Below are positions 53,190 through 60,798 of a DNA stretch of 64,000 nt, one piece after another. The notes beneath the pieces were generated by a model. The model ran no database searches. It worked only from the letters and a program-made list of their open reading frames with translations, and was not told where the DNA came from. The stretch comes from an uncultured Adlercreutzia sp. (GTDB lineage: Bacteria; Actinomycetota; Coriobacteriia; Coriobacteriales; Eggerthellaceae). The stretch's first letter is position 1. Every line of letters starts with the position of its first letter. The stretch lies in NCBI GenBank assembly GCA_910589165.1, contig CAJUSP010000011.1, positions 1 to 64,000 of the forward strand, read 5' to 3'. The position numbers and the translations under genes are program-made.

Positions 53190-53218
53190 TTATAGGTGTG
53201 GGAGTTTCACGCCTCAAG
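53190..53218 (-). promoter_or_regulatory. Near-consensus promoter of the rplB operon
   Basis: On the minus strand TTGAGG (53218-53213), exactly 17 bases, and TATAAT (53195-53190). It is the best sigma-70-type promoter in the window and fits the heavy transcription expected of ribosomal genes. Confidence 0.8.
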
Positions 53219-53283
53219 AAGTTTTTTTCGAAGTCGGCAAACGCCACATTTCCCGCACATACGGGGCAAAGAGGGGGCAAGAA

Positions 53284-53323
53284 GAAAAAAGCGGCGGGCG
53301 CGATGGAATGATCGCGCCCGCCG
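53284..53323 (-). terminator. Rho-independent terminator of the frdBA-like operon
   Basis: A perfect 13-bp stem (53323-53311 with 53304-53292 on the minus strand), 6-nt loop, then TTTTTT. It separates the fumarate-reductase-like operon from the rplB promoter. Confidence 0.92.
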
Positions 53324-53336
53324 TTGCATATAAGAG

Positions 53337-53368
53337 GGGCCTCCCGTAGGGAGGGGGTCGGGAGGCCC
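53337..53368 (-). terminator. First of two tandem hairpins after frdB-like gene
   Basis: GGGCCTCCCG/CGGGAGGCCC (53337-53346 with 53359-53368), a 10-bp stem 14 bases after the stop codon. It lacks a T run and precedes the stronger terminator; it may protect the 3' end of the mRNA. Confidence 0.6.
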
Positions 53369-53382
53369 GTAGAGGAGATGGC

Positions 53383-54078
53383 TTAGGCTTCCTGCTTGAT
53401 GAGGCCGCGCTCGGTGGCGGCGTCGCGCAGCTTCTGCCAGATGGTCAAATGGTCGATCTCCAGCTGGTTGCACAGCGAGGTGCAGGTGCCGCACATGGTG
53501 CAGTTCCACAGACCGCCCTGGACGGCCTCCACGATGCGGTCGGCCTGGTCGTAAGCGTCGAAGTGGCGGAAGGCCACGGCCAGCATGTGGGAGGGGCCGA
53601 TGTAGTCGGGGTCCATGGCGCGGGCCGGGCAGCCGGCGGTGCACACCTGGCAGCGGGCGCAGTAGTTGATGCCGAACAGCTCGGCCTCGTGCTCCATGTT
53701 GTATTCCTGCAGGTCGGCCTCGGTCAGCGGAGCCACGCGCACGCGCTTGTAGGTCTCGGCGATACGGGCCTGCACCTGGCTCTTGTCCACCATGAGGTCC
53801 TTGATAACCGGCACGCCGGCCAGAGGCTCGATGGTGTGGTTGCCATCGTCGATGGGCTCCACGCAGGCCAGCACCGGCTTGCCATCCATCATCATGGCGC
53901 AGCGGCCGCACATACGCCCGCGGCAGGAGAAGTCGAAGGCCAGCGGCTCCTCGTTCTCGTGCACGTACACCAGGGCCTGCAGAAGGGTCATGTACTCGTC
54001 GTCGTGGGGCACCTCGTAGGTCACGTCGTAGGGCGCGTTGTCCTTCGAGGGATCGTAGCGCTTGATAGTGAGCTTCAT
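53383..54078 (-). CDS. Fumarate reductase/succinate dehydrogenase iron-sulphur subunit
   Basis: Predicted 231 aa, normal size for FrdB/SdhB. The [2Fe-2S] site is CRGRMCGRC with a further Cys in VLACVEP. The C-terminal ferredoxin domain has CARCQVCTAGCP and CTMCGTCTSLCNQ for [4Fe-4S] and [3Fe-4S]-type clusters. It has no export signal; the partner flavoprotein does, so it probably travels through Tat as a hitch-hiker. No membrane cytochrome b subunit is encoded beside it, so how it meets the quinone pool is unclear. Confidence 0.9.
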   Translation of the reverse strand: MKLTIKRYDPSKDNAPYDVTYEVPHDDEYMTLLQALVYVHENEEPLAFDFSCRGRMCGRCAMMMDGKPVLACVEPIDDGNHTIEPLAGVPVIKDLMVDKSQVQARIAETYKRVRVAPLTEADLQEYNMEHEAELFGINYCARCQVCTAGCPARAMDPDYIGPSHMLAVAFRHFDAYDQADRIVEAVQGGLWNCTMCGTCTSLCNQLEIDHLTIWQKLRDAATERGLIKQEA

Positions 54079-54101
54079 AGCGTATTCTCCTTCTTACTTA
54101 A

Positions 54102-55937
54102 CTAGTAGGGAATCTTCTCGTAGGACAGGCTGCCGTCCTCGGCGCGGGTGTAGGCCAGGGCGCACTTCCAGTTCTCGTCGTCCTTCTCGGGGAACTCGGG
54201 GCGGATGAGCGCATCGCGGCTCTCCTCGCGGGCGATGGAAGCCTCCACGGACAGGCGGGCGATGTCGAGCAGGTTGACCACCTCGATGGCGTCCTTCCAG
54301 TCGGCGTTGCTCACGAGGCTGTCGTCAGCGCAGGCCATCTTGGGCAGATCCTCGTTCATGATGCGATCGAGCTCGGCCTTGGCCGCATCCAGCACCTCGA
54401 CGGAGCGGCTCGGGCGGGCCGCCTCGGCGCAGGCGTACTGGATGTTGCGGCGCACGGTAATGGGACGGATGGAACCCTCGATCTGGCGGGTGCGCAGATC
54501 CTCGAGGCGGGCGATCTCGGCGGCCACGCCCTCGTAGGTCACCGACTCCGGCTCCTCGTAGGTCTCGAGGTACTCCAGCGCCTTCTTCATGGCGTAGCGG
54601 CCCATGCGGCGGTTGGTGATGTTCATCATGCCGCCCTCGCTGCCGGCGTTGGCGCGCACGCAGAACAGGCCCTCGGCGTCAACGCACATGGCGTTCTCGT
54701 CGGTGATGGGCTCTCCGCCGTGCTCGTACATCTCGGGCACCACCTCGGCAGGCTGCTGGGTGAAGTCGAAGCCGAACTTCTCCTTCAGCAGCTGGGCGTT
54801 GCGCTGGTACATCCAGCGCATGGTGGAAAGCGACTCGGGCTTGCAGTCGAGGTACACGCCGCCGTTCTCGGTGCCCTTGCCGGCATTCACGACGATGCTC
54901 ACAGCCTGGATGACGCCGGCCTGGGTGCTCAGCAGCTCCTTCTCGGCGATTTCCGGATAGTCCTTCAGGTAGGTGCCGTCCACATCCATCAGATCGCCGG
55001 AGTGCACGCTGTCGGCGCCCACCATGGAGCCCTCGGAGGCAGTGAAGCTGCGGGGGAAGGCGCCCATCATATCGTAGCTGCCGAACTCGGCATTGGCGAT
55101 CTTGCCGCCGTGGCGCAGCAGGGCCATTTCCACATCGGCGGTGTTGTCGCACACGTTGTTCGTCGTGGGCGAGGTGGAGTTCCAGCCGTAGAACTGCGTG
55201 CAGCCGCCAGTGGCGGACAGGGTCACCTTCGCACGGTACACGCGGTACTCGCCGGTGGGCAGGTGCAGGCCCACGGCACCCAGGCAGCGGCCGTTCTCGA
55301 TGATGAGATCGGTGATCATGGTGCGGTCATGCACCGTCACGTAATCCTTCGCGCGGAAGTGATCGGACCAGTGACGCGTCATGGAATGCTCGAAAGCGCG
55401 GGTCGTCGGGAAGTCGTAGATGTAGTTGGGGGTTCCGTCATCCTTGCGGTCGGAGAGAATCTCGCCCCAGTTGGCGGCCAACACATCGGGGTTCACCTCG
55501 ACCTCGTTCTGCACGCCGGTCTTGCGGTAGAGCACGTTGTCGCGGATCTTCTCGCCGAGCACCTCCTCGTCTTCGGTCTCGTAGTAGGCGCCGGGTACCC
55601 ATACGTTCATGATGTCGAAGTTCATGCCGAAGGCGCCGCCGAAGCCGTAGGGGGCCTTGTCCACCACGAGCACGTTCTGGCCCACCTTGCAGGCCTCGTT
55701 CATGGCGAAGCTGGCGCCATAGCCGCCGCCGAGCACCAGCACATCGGTGTCGTACACCGCGTAGGGCACGCTGGCCGCCACCGTCTCGTTCTCGCCGCCG
55801 GTATTCGCCATCTCCTGCTTGGGTGCGCAACCGGCCATGCCGGCAAACGCCGCCACGCCGGCGGTCAGGCCGCCGAGCTTGAAGAACGAACGACGGTCCA
55901 TGCCGCCGCGCACCTTCTCGTCTTCGTAGTTCCCCAT
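54102..55937 (-). CDS. Tat-exported fumarate-reductase-like flavoprotein subunit
   Basis: Predicted 611 aa. ATG 55937 follows GGAGAGAGGG. A Tat motif (DRRSFFKLGGL, residues 14-24) leads to a lipobox-like MAGC (Cys37). The FAD fold begins at VLVLGGGYGASFAMNEA. The body includes LPTGEYRVYRAKVTLSATGG and EGLFCVRANAGSEGGMMNI, in the place where FrdA/SdhA proteins have their FAD-binding conserved loops. Canonical FrdA acts in the cytoplasm; this one is exported with a cognate FeS subunit. The substrate is unknown: fumarate or another alkene acid is possible. The divergent tandem-MarR gene is a likely regulator because similar 16-bp sites precede both genes. Confidence 0.85.
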   Translation of the reverse strand: MGNYEDEKVRGGMDRRSFFKLGGLTAGVAAFAGMAGCAPKQEMANTGGENETVAASVPYAVYDTDVLVLGGGYGASFAMNEACKVGQNVLVVDKAPYGFGGAFGMNFDIMNVWVPGAYYETEDEEVLGEKIRDNVLYRKTGVQNEVEVNPDVLAANWGEILSDRKDDGTPNYIYDFPTTRAFEHSMTRHWSDHFRAKDYVTVHDRTMITDLIIENGRCLGAVGLHLPTGEYRVYRAKVTLSATGGCTQFYGWNSTSPTTNNVCDNTADVEMALLRHGGKIANAEFGSYDMMGAFPRSFTASEGSMVGADSVHSGDLMDVDGTYLKDYPEIAEKELLSTQAGVIQAVSIVVNAGKGTENGGVYLDCKPESLSTMRWMYQRNAQLLKEKFGFDFTQQPAEVVPEMYEHGGEPITDENAMCVDAEGLFCVRANAGSEGGMMNITNRRMGRYAMKKALEYLETYEEPESVTYEGVAAEIARLEDLRTRQIEGSIRPITVRRNIQYACAEAARPSRSVEVLDAAKAELDRIMNEDLPKMACADDSLVSNADWKDAIEVVNLLDIARLSVEASIAREESRDALIRPEFPEKDDENWKCALAYTRAEDGSLSYEKIPY

Positions 55938-56005
55938 CCCTCTCTCCTTTCGCGTGGGGTCACAACGCACAAAAGGTTACGCGGCGGCAACAGGCCCGAC
56001 AAAAG

Positions 56006-56021
56006 TTGATTCATTGGAACA
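56006..56021. promoter_or_regulatory. Operator-like site 1 (flavoprotein side)
   Basis: TTGATTCATTGGAACA lies 69 bases upstream of the flavoprotein start. It matches 56155-56170 at 14 of 16 positions. The remaining bases of the 296-base gap 55938-56233 show no gene. Confidence 0.5.
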
Positions 56022-56154
56022 ACTGTTGACGAGGGGTGTACCCGATTTCGGTCCCGGGCCACCGACGCACGCACCGTGCGATAGCGAGCGGTTTCACCTC
56101 GCTCGTTTCGCGGCAACGCCGCGTTCCACGCCGCAAAAAGACTCTTCGCGATCA

Positions 56155-56170
56155 TTGATTAATTGGAATA
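56155..56170. promoter_or_regulatory. Operator-like site 2 (MarR side)
   Basis: TTGATTAATTGGAATA lies 64 bases upstream of the tandem-MarR start, in the same orientation as site 1. Similar distances to both genes suggest one regulator controlling both. Confidence 0.5.
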
Positions 56171-56233
56171 CCTACGGCCTAAAAGAGCCGTACACGGTAT
56201 GATGAACCCATCCGTCCGGCAAGGGAGGGGCCC

Positions 56234-57109
56234 ATGGATAGCGATACTGCCACCATCGACAACGCGGTCGATGCCGAGATGATCTTCGACCGCTGGCTCG
56301 GTCGGGCCGTCGGCGCCCTGCGCAGCGCGCAACGCGCCACCCTCAACCAATTCTGGATTCTTCTGCTCATCAGCGAGCGGCAGCCAATCTCCATCACGTC
56401 GATGAACGGGCTTCTGGAACTGAACTACACTACGGTGGCCGAATGCGCCGGACAGCTTCAGCGCATGGGAGCCCTCGCGAAATCAGGCAACGACGACGAC
56501 CGCCGAGAATCGCTCCTGACCATGACCGTTGCCGGCGAGCAGCTCATGGAAGAGCTCGACCGCGAGCTGCTCGCCGTGGCGAAGCAAGCCCTCTCTCCCC
56601 TTACGGGCGCAACCCGCATCCAGGCCATGCAGCTGTTCCACAACGTGTGCATTCGGCTGGATAAGAAGAGGATGGTCGGCAACCTGGTGCGCGGCGATGG
56701 GGCCTTCCTCATCGTCTGCCAGCAAACGGCCATGAACTTCGCGGCCATCTGCAAGAGAAACATTGTTACGGCGCTTCAAGGACACCTGCTGCTCGCCATC
56801 GGGCGCCACGAGGTGCTTGCGGAAAAAACTGCCCGCGATTTGCTTTACTGCGATGCCCCCACCCTCTCGCGAACCATCGCCAAGATGGAGGCGGCCGGCC
56901 TTATCGCCCGCGAGCCGGGAGCCACGAAGCGCGAGAAACAGCTGCGGCTGACCCCGGTCGGCCTCCAGTGCGCCTCGCTGATAGCCGTCGAAACCGAGGA
57001 GATGCTGCGGCGACTTTTCGCCGACGATTACGCCACCGACACCTACCGCCAAACCGTCGCCGCCCTGCGCCTGAGCCTCCGCGAAACCCTCGGCGCAAGC
57101 CAGCGGTAG
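56234..57109 (+). CDS. Tandem MarR-type regulator (two winged-helix domains in one chain)
   Basis: Predicted 291 aa, about twice the length of a standard MarR protein. ATG 56234 follows GGGAGGGG. Residues about 10-140 hold one MarR-like domain (LLELNYTTVAECAGQLQRMGAL, then DDDRRESLLTMTVAGEQLM). Residues about 150-285 hold a second (LLYCDAPTLSRTIAKMEAAGL, then REKQLRLTPVGLQCASLI). MarR proteins normally dimerise to form two DNA-binding lobes; this looks like a fused dimer. It is divergent from the exported fumarate-reductase-like operon and probably controls it. Confidence 0.8.
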   Translation: MDSDTATIDNAVDAEMIFDRWLGRAVGALRSAQRATLNQFWILLLISERQPISITSMNGLLELNYTTVAECAGQLQRMGALAKSGNDDDRRESLLTMTVAGEQLMEELDRELLAVAKQALSPLTGATRIQAMQLFHNVCIRLDKKRMVGNLVRGDGAFLIVCQQTAMNFAAICKRNIVTALQGHLLLAIGRHEVLAEKTARDLLYCDAPTLSRTIAKMEAAGLIAREPGATKREKQLRLTPVGLQCASLIAVETEEMLRRLFADDYATDTYRQTVAALRLSLRETLGASQR

Positions 57110-57175
57110 CACCCCAGCCGATTCCGTGTTGTCCTTGGAATCCCTCGCCGCCTTTGCCAGCGAGGGGGCGCCGCG

Positions 57176-59299
57176 TCACCTTCCCTTGCGGATGCCGCCT
57201 TTGCGGCCGTTGGCTTTCGGGGGCTTGCCGGGGCGCTGGGAGCGGGCCGGACGCGGAGCACCCTTGGTAGCGGGGCCTTTGTCGCAGCGGTCGCGCTTCG
57301 GGCCTTTGCCAGGCGCGGGTTTGCCCGCGGAACGGCTGCCCTTGGGGCTCGACTTTTGATCCGAGGCCGCGCGCTTTCCGTCGCTTGCTCTCCCCTTTCC
57401 GCGACCGCCGCCGTGGTCTTCCCCTGTCGCCTTCGGGCGCTTGGGGCGGATGAGGGCTTTCTCGTCCCAGCCGATAAGGTCGCTGCGGCCGGCCTTCACC
57501 AAGGCCTCGCGCACGAGGTCGTAGTTGGCGGGGTTGCGGTACTGGATGAGCGCGCGCTGCAGGGCCTTCTCGTGGGCCGTGCGCGGGACGTAGATCTCCT
57601 CCATGGTGAGCGGGTCGAGCCCCGTATAGTACATGCAGGTGGACACTGTGCTCGGCGTGGGGTAGAAGTCCTGCACTTGCTCGGGGTTGAAGCCCATGTC
57701 GCGCACGTACTCGGCCAGCTCCACCGCTTCTTTCAGCGTGCTGCCGGGATGCGACGACATGAGGTAGGGCACCACGTACTGCTTCTTGCCCACTTCACGG
57801 TTGATGTCCTCGAAGGCCTGGCAGAAGCGATCGTACACCGCCCGCGGGGGTTTGCCCATGGCTGCCAGCACCGGGTCGGATACGTGCTCGGGGGCCACGC
57901 GCAGCTGGCCGGACACATGATGCTCCGTCAGCTCGCGCAGGAAAGTCCGCTTGGGGTCGGGATCGGCCATCACGTAGTCGAAGCGGATGCCGCTGCGCAC
58001 GAATACCTTCTTCACGCCGGGCAACTTCCGCAATTTGCGCAGCAATCCCACGTAATCGCGATGGTCGGCACGCAGAGCCTTGCAGGGACTGGTGCCCAAG
58101 CAGCGCTTGTCGGTGCACGCGCCAGCCTTCAGCTGCTTGGCGCAGGCAGGAGCACGGAAATTCGCCGTGGGGCCACCCACGTCGCTGATGTAGCCCTTGA
58201 AATCAGGATCCTCGATCATGAGCTGCACCTCGTCTACCAATGATTCCTGGGATCGCGCCGTGACAATGCGGCCCTGATGGAACGTCAGGGCGCAGAACGA
58301 GCACTCGCCGAAGCAACCGCGGCAGCTCGTGAGGCTGAACTTCACCTCAGCCAAAGCCGGCACACCGCCGGCGGCATCGTAGGAAGGATGCCAGGTGCGC
58401 GCATAGGGCAGGCGGTAGACCGCGTCCATTTCGGCGGTGGTCAGGGGCAGCGCTGGCGGATTCTGCACCACGTACACATCGTGGGGATAAGCCTCTACCA
58501 GCCGCTTGCCCGTAATGGGGTCGCTGGCGCGGTACTGCTCGGCGAAGCTCTCGGCGAAGGCGCGCTTGCTGGAGGCCACCTCTTCCCAGGACGGCAGCAT
58601 GACGTAGTCCACCACATGCTCCAGCGAACGGGTTTTGTACACGGTGCCGGGTATGAACGTCAGATCGGACACCGCCAGGCCCGCGTTCAGCGCATCGGCA
58701 ATCTCCACGATGGAGCGCTCCCCCATGCCGTAGGACACCAGGTCGGCCCCGGAGTCCAGCAGAATGGAGCGCTTGAGGGAGTCGGACCAGTAGTCGTAAT
58801 GGGCCAAGCGGCGCAGACTGGCCTCAATACCGCCCAGGATAATGGGCGTCTTCTTGAAGGTGCGGCGAATGAGGTTGGAATACACCACGGCGGCGTGGTT
58901 CGGGCGTTTCCCGCCCTGGCCGCCCGGTGTGTAGGCGTCCTCGTGGCGGCGCTTTTTGTTCACCGTGTAGTGGTTCACCATGGAATCCATGTTGCCGGCG
59001 GACACCAGAAAGCCCAGGCGCGGCTCGCCAAACAGGGCCACGGAGGCGGGATCGCTCCAGTCGGGCTGGGCGATGATGCCCACTTTGTAGCCATGGGATT
59101 CCAGCACCCGCGTGATGATGGCCGGCCCGAAGGAGGGATGGTCCACGTAGGCGTCGCCGGACACGTAGACGAAATCGAGCTGGCCCCACCCCCGGGCGTC
59201 GGCCTCGGCCCGCGTGGTGGGCAGAAACGCCGAAAGCGGCACGGCAGTCTCGCCGGCCGCTTTCGATGCGAATTTCTTCTTCGAAGGCGTTTTCGCCAC
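57176..59299 (-). CDS. YgiQ-family radical SAM protein
   Basis: Predicted 707 aa, starting at GTG 59299, which overlaps the trigger factor stop by one base (TAGTG). The radical SAM [4Fe-4S] motif is CFGECSFC, preceded by SLTSCRG; the N-terminal DUF4080/YgiQ region has VYVSGDAYVDHPSFG and LGGIEASLRRLAHYDYW. The last ~90 residues are a Lys/Arg/Gly-rich, probably disordered tail that may bind RNA. The family is widespread but its reaction is unknown; the tail and coupling to trigger factor hint at a link with translation, which is inference. Confidence 0.9.
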   Translation of the reverse strand: MAKTPSKKKFASKAAGETAVPLSAFLPTTRAEADARGWGQLDFVYVSGDAYVDHPSFGPAIITRVLESHGYKVGIIAQPDWSDPASVALFGEPRLGFLVSAGNMDSMVNHYTVNKKRRHEDAYTPGGQGGKRPNHAAVVYSNLIRRTFKKTPIILGGIEASLRRLAHYDYWSDSLKRSILLDSGADLVSYGMGERSIVEIADALNAGLAVSDLTFIPGTVYKTRSLEHVVDYVMLPSWEEVASSKRAFAESFAEQYRASDPITGKRLVEAYPHDVYVVQNPPALPLTTAEMDAVYRLPYARTWHPSYDAAGGVPALAEVKFSLTSCRGCFGECSFCALTFHQGRIVTARSQESLVDEVQLMIEDPDFKGYISDVGGPTANFRAPACAKQLKAGACTDKRCLGTSPCKALRADHRDYVGLLRKLRKLPGVKKVFVRSGIRFDYVMADPDPKRTFLRELTEHHVSGQLRVAPEHVSDPVLAAMGKPPRAVYDRFCQAFEDINREVGKKQYVVPYLMSSHPGSTLKEAVELAEYVRDMGFNPEQVQDFYPTPSTVSTCMYYTGLDPLTMEEIYVPRTAHEKALQRALIQYRNPANYDLVREALVKAGRSDLIGWDEKALIRPKRPKATGEDHGGGRGKGRASDGKRAASDQKSSPKGSRSAGKPAPGKGPKRDRCDKGPATKGAPRPARSQRPGKPPKANGRKGGIRKGR

Positions 59300-60714
59300 T
59301 ACTCGGCTTCCTGGGCCTTCTCGGCCTTAGCAGCTGCAGCCTCGTCGGCGGCCTTCTCCGCCGCCGGCTCCGTCGCGGGCGCTTCCGGTGCGGGCACATC
59401 CTGGGGCTGCACGCCCGGGGCGGCGTCGCGCACGGTGACGATGGCGTTCTGCTGCACGAAGCGGGCGGCCTTCAGGCGCTCGGCGGTCTCGCGCAGGGCG
59501 AAGCCGCGGCCGGAGTCCTCCAGCTGCTTGCGCATCATGGCCGCATTGCCCTGGGGGTTCATGCCGAGGCAGGCGTCTTCCAGATCCTTGTCGGTCAGCG
59601 TCATCTTCTCGTGGCGGAACACGGCATCGAGGCAGAAGCCCTGGACGAGCACCTCGCGAGTCTGCATCATGAGCATCATGCCGAACTGCTGCTCGCCGCC
59701 GTTGCCGGCCACGAACTGCTCCCAGGTCATGCCGGCCTGCTGCAGCTCCATGCGCAGGTTGTTCATCAGCTGGTCGCGCGTGGCCTCGTAAATCTCGTCG
59801 GCGATGCGGCCCTCGAAGCGGCGGGTGAGGGCGCCCACGCACATCTGCTGCACGTAGCCCTCGTAGTTCTCGCGCTGCTGGGCCTCGAACACGCGGTGCA
59901 TGTCGGCCTTCAGGGCCTCAAGGTTCGGGAACATGGGCATGTTCGCCTTCACCCAGGCGTCGTCGATAATCGGCACGACTTCCTTCTGCACTTCCTTCAC
60001 GGTGACGGTGCAGTTGATGGGCTTGTTCTGCACCTCGCCGTCCTCCATGCCAAGGGGCGCCTCGAAGGTGAACTCCTTGGTCTGGCCCGGCTCCATGCCG
60101 AGCAGCGCCTCGTCGAAGCCGGCGGGCATGTAGCCGCGGCCCATGATGTAGGTGCGGTCCTCGCAGGTGAGCGCCTTGATCTCCTCGCCGTCGTCGTAGC
60201 ACTTCATGGCGATGGAGCAGGCGTCGCCCGCCGTGAGCGGCTTGGCGTCGGTAGCCTCGTAGATGACCGAGTTCTTCGCCAGCTCCTCCAGCTGCTGCTT
60301 GATGGGCGTATCGTCGAAGACGAAGGGATCCACGGTAACTTCCACCGGCTCGTAGCTGGACAGCTCATAGGTGGGCTTCACGGTGACGTTCAGCGAGAAG
60401 GAGAACTTCTTGCCGCGCTCGAACTTCGTGGTGGGCGTGACCTTCGGCGGGAAGGCGGGCACCAGGTTGCGGCGGTCGAGGGCGCGGGGCACGAGCACCT
60501 CGATGGCGTTCGGCTCGATGATCTTGTCCAAGTCGGCGATGCCGAGGGTCTCCTTCACGGACTCCTCGAGCGACTTGCCCGGCAGCGGGCGCACACCCAT
60601 GGAGGCTGCGAAGGCCTCGCCGGCCTCGCGCAGAGCGTTGTTCACTTCGATGGCCGTGGCCTCGCAGTCGAGCTTGATGACGCCGTTGACCGGCTTGCTT
60701 TCGGTTACGTGCAT
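59299..60714 (-). CDS. tig: Trigger factor, ribosome-associated chaperone
   Basis: Predicted 471 aa. ATG 60714 follows AGGAG. The order is an N-terminal ribosome-binding domain (1-110), a PPIase-like domain (about 150-240, with GRGYMPAGFDEALLGMEPGQ), then the helical C-terminal domain (about 250-420). The usual ribosome-docking signature (GFRxGKxP) is altered to GVRPLPGKS. The C-terminus ends in an Ala/Glu/Pro-rich tail of about 45 residues. It would bind L23 and shield nascent chains. It is coupled to the YgiQ gene by a 1-base overlap. Confidence 0.88.
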   Translation of the reverse strand: MHVTESKPVNGVIKLDCEATAIEVNNALREAGEAFAASMGVRPLPGKSLEESVKETLGIADLDKIIEPNAIEVLVPRALDRRNLVPAFPPKVTPTTKFERGKKFSFSLNVTVKPTYELSSYEPVEVTVDPFVFDDTPIKQQLEELAKNSVIYEATDAKPLTAGDACSIAMKCYDDGEEIKALTCEDRTYIMGRGYMPAGFDEALLGMEPGQTKEFTFEAPLGMEDGEVQNKPINCTVTVKEVQKEVVPIIDDAWVKANMPMFPNLEALKADMHRVFEAQQRENYEGYVQQMCVGALTRRFEGRIADEIYEATRDQLMNNLRMELQQAGMTWEQFVAGNGGEQQFGMMLMMQTREVLVQGFCLDAVFRHEKMTLTDKDLEDACLGMNPQGNAAMMRKQLEDSGRGFALRETAERLKAARFVQQNAIVTVRDAAPGVQPQDVPAPEAPATEPAAEKAADEAAAAKAEKAQEAE

Positions 60715-60798
60715 GGTTCGGTTTTCTCCTATCGGATAGCACTTGCGGCCCGATGCCGCCTTTTTCTCGGGCGTAATGGTAGCACAGCCCCGCGAAGG

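Noticed and set aside
52957..53382. Hidden rplW, rplD or rpsJ remnants upstream of rplB
   Set aside because: No frame in this stretch resembles these proteins; only promoter, leader and terminators are seen.
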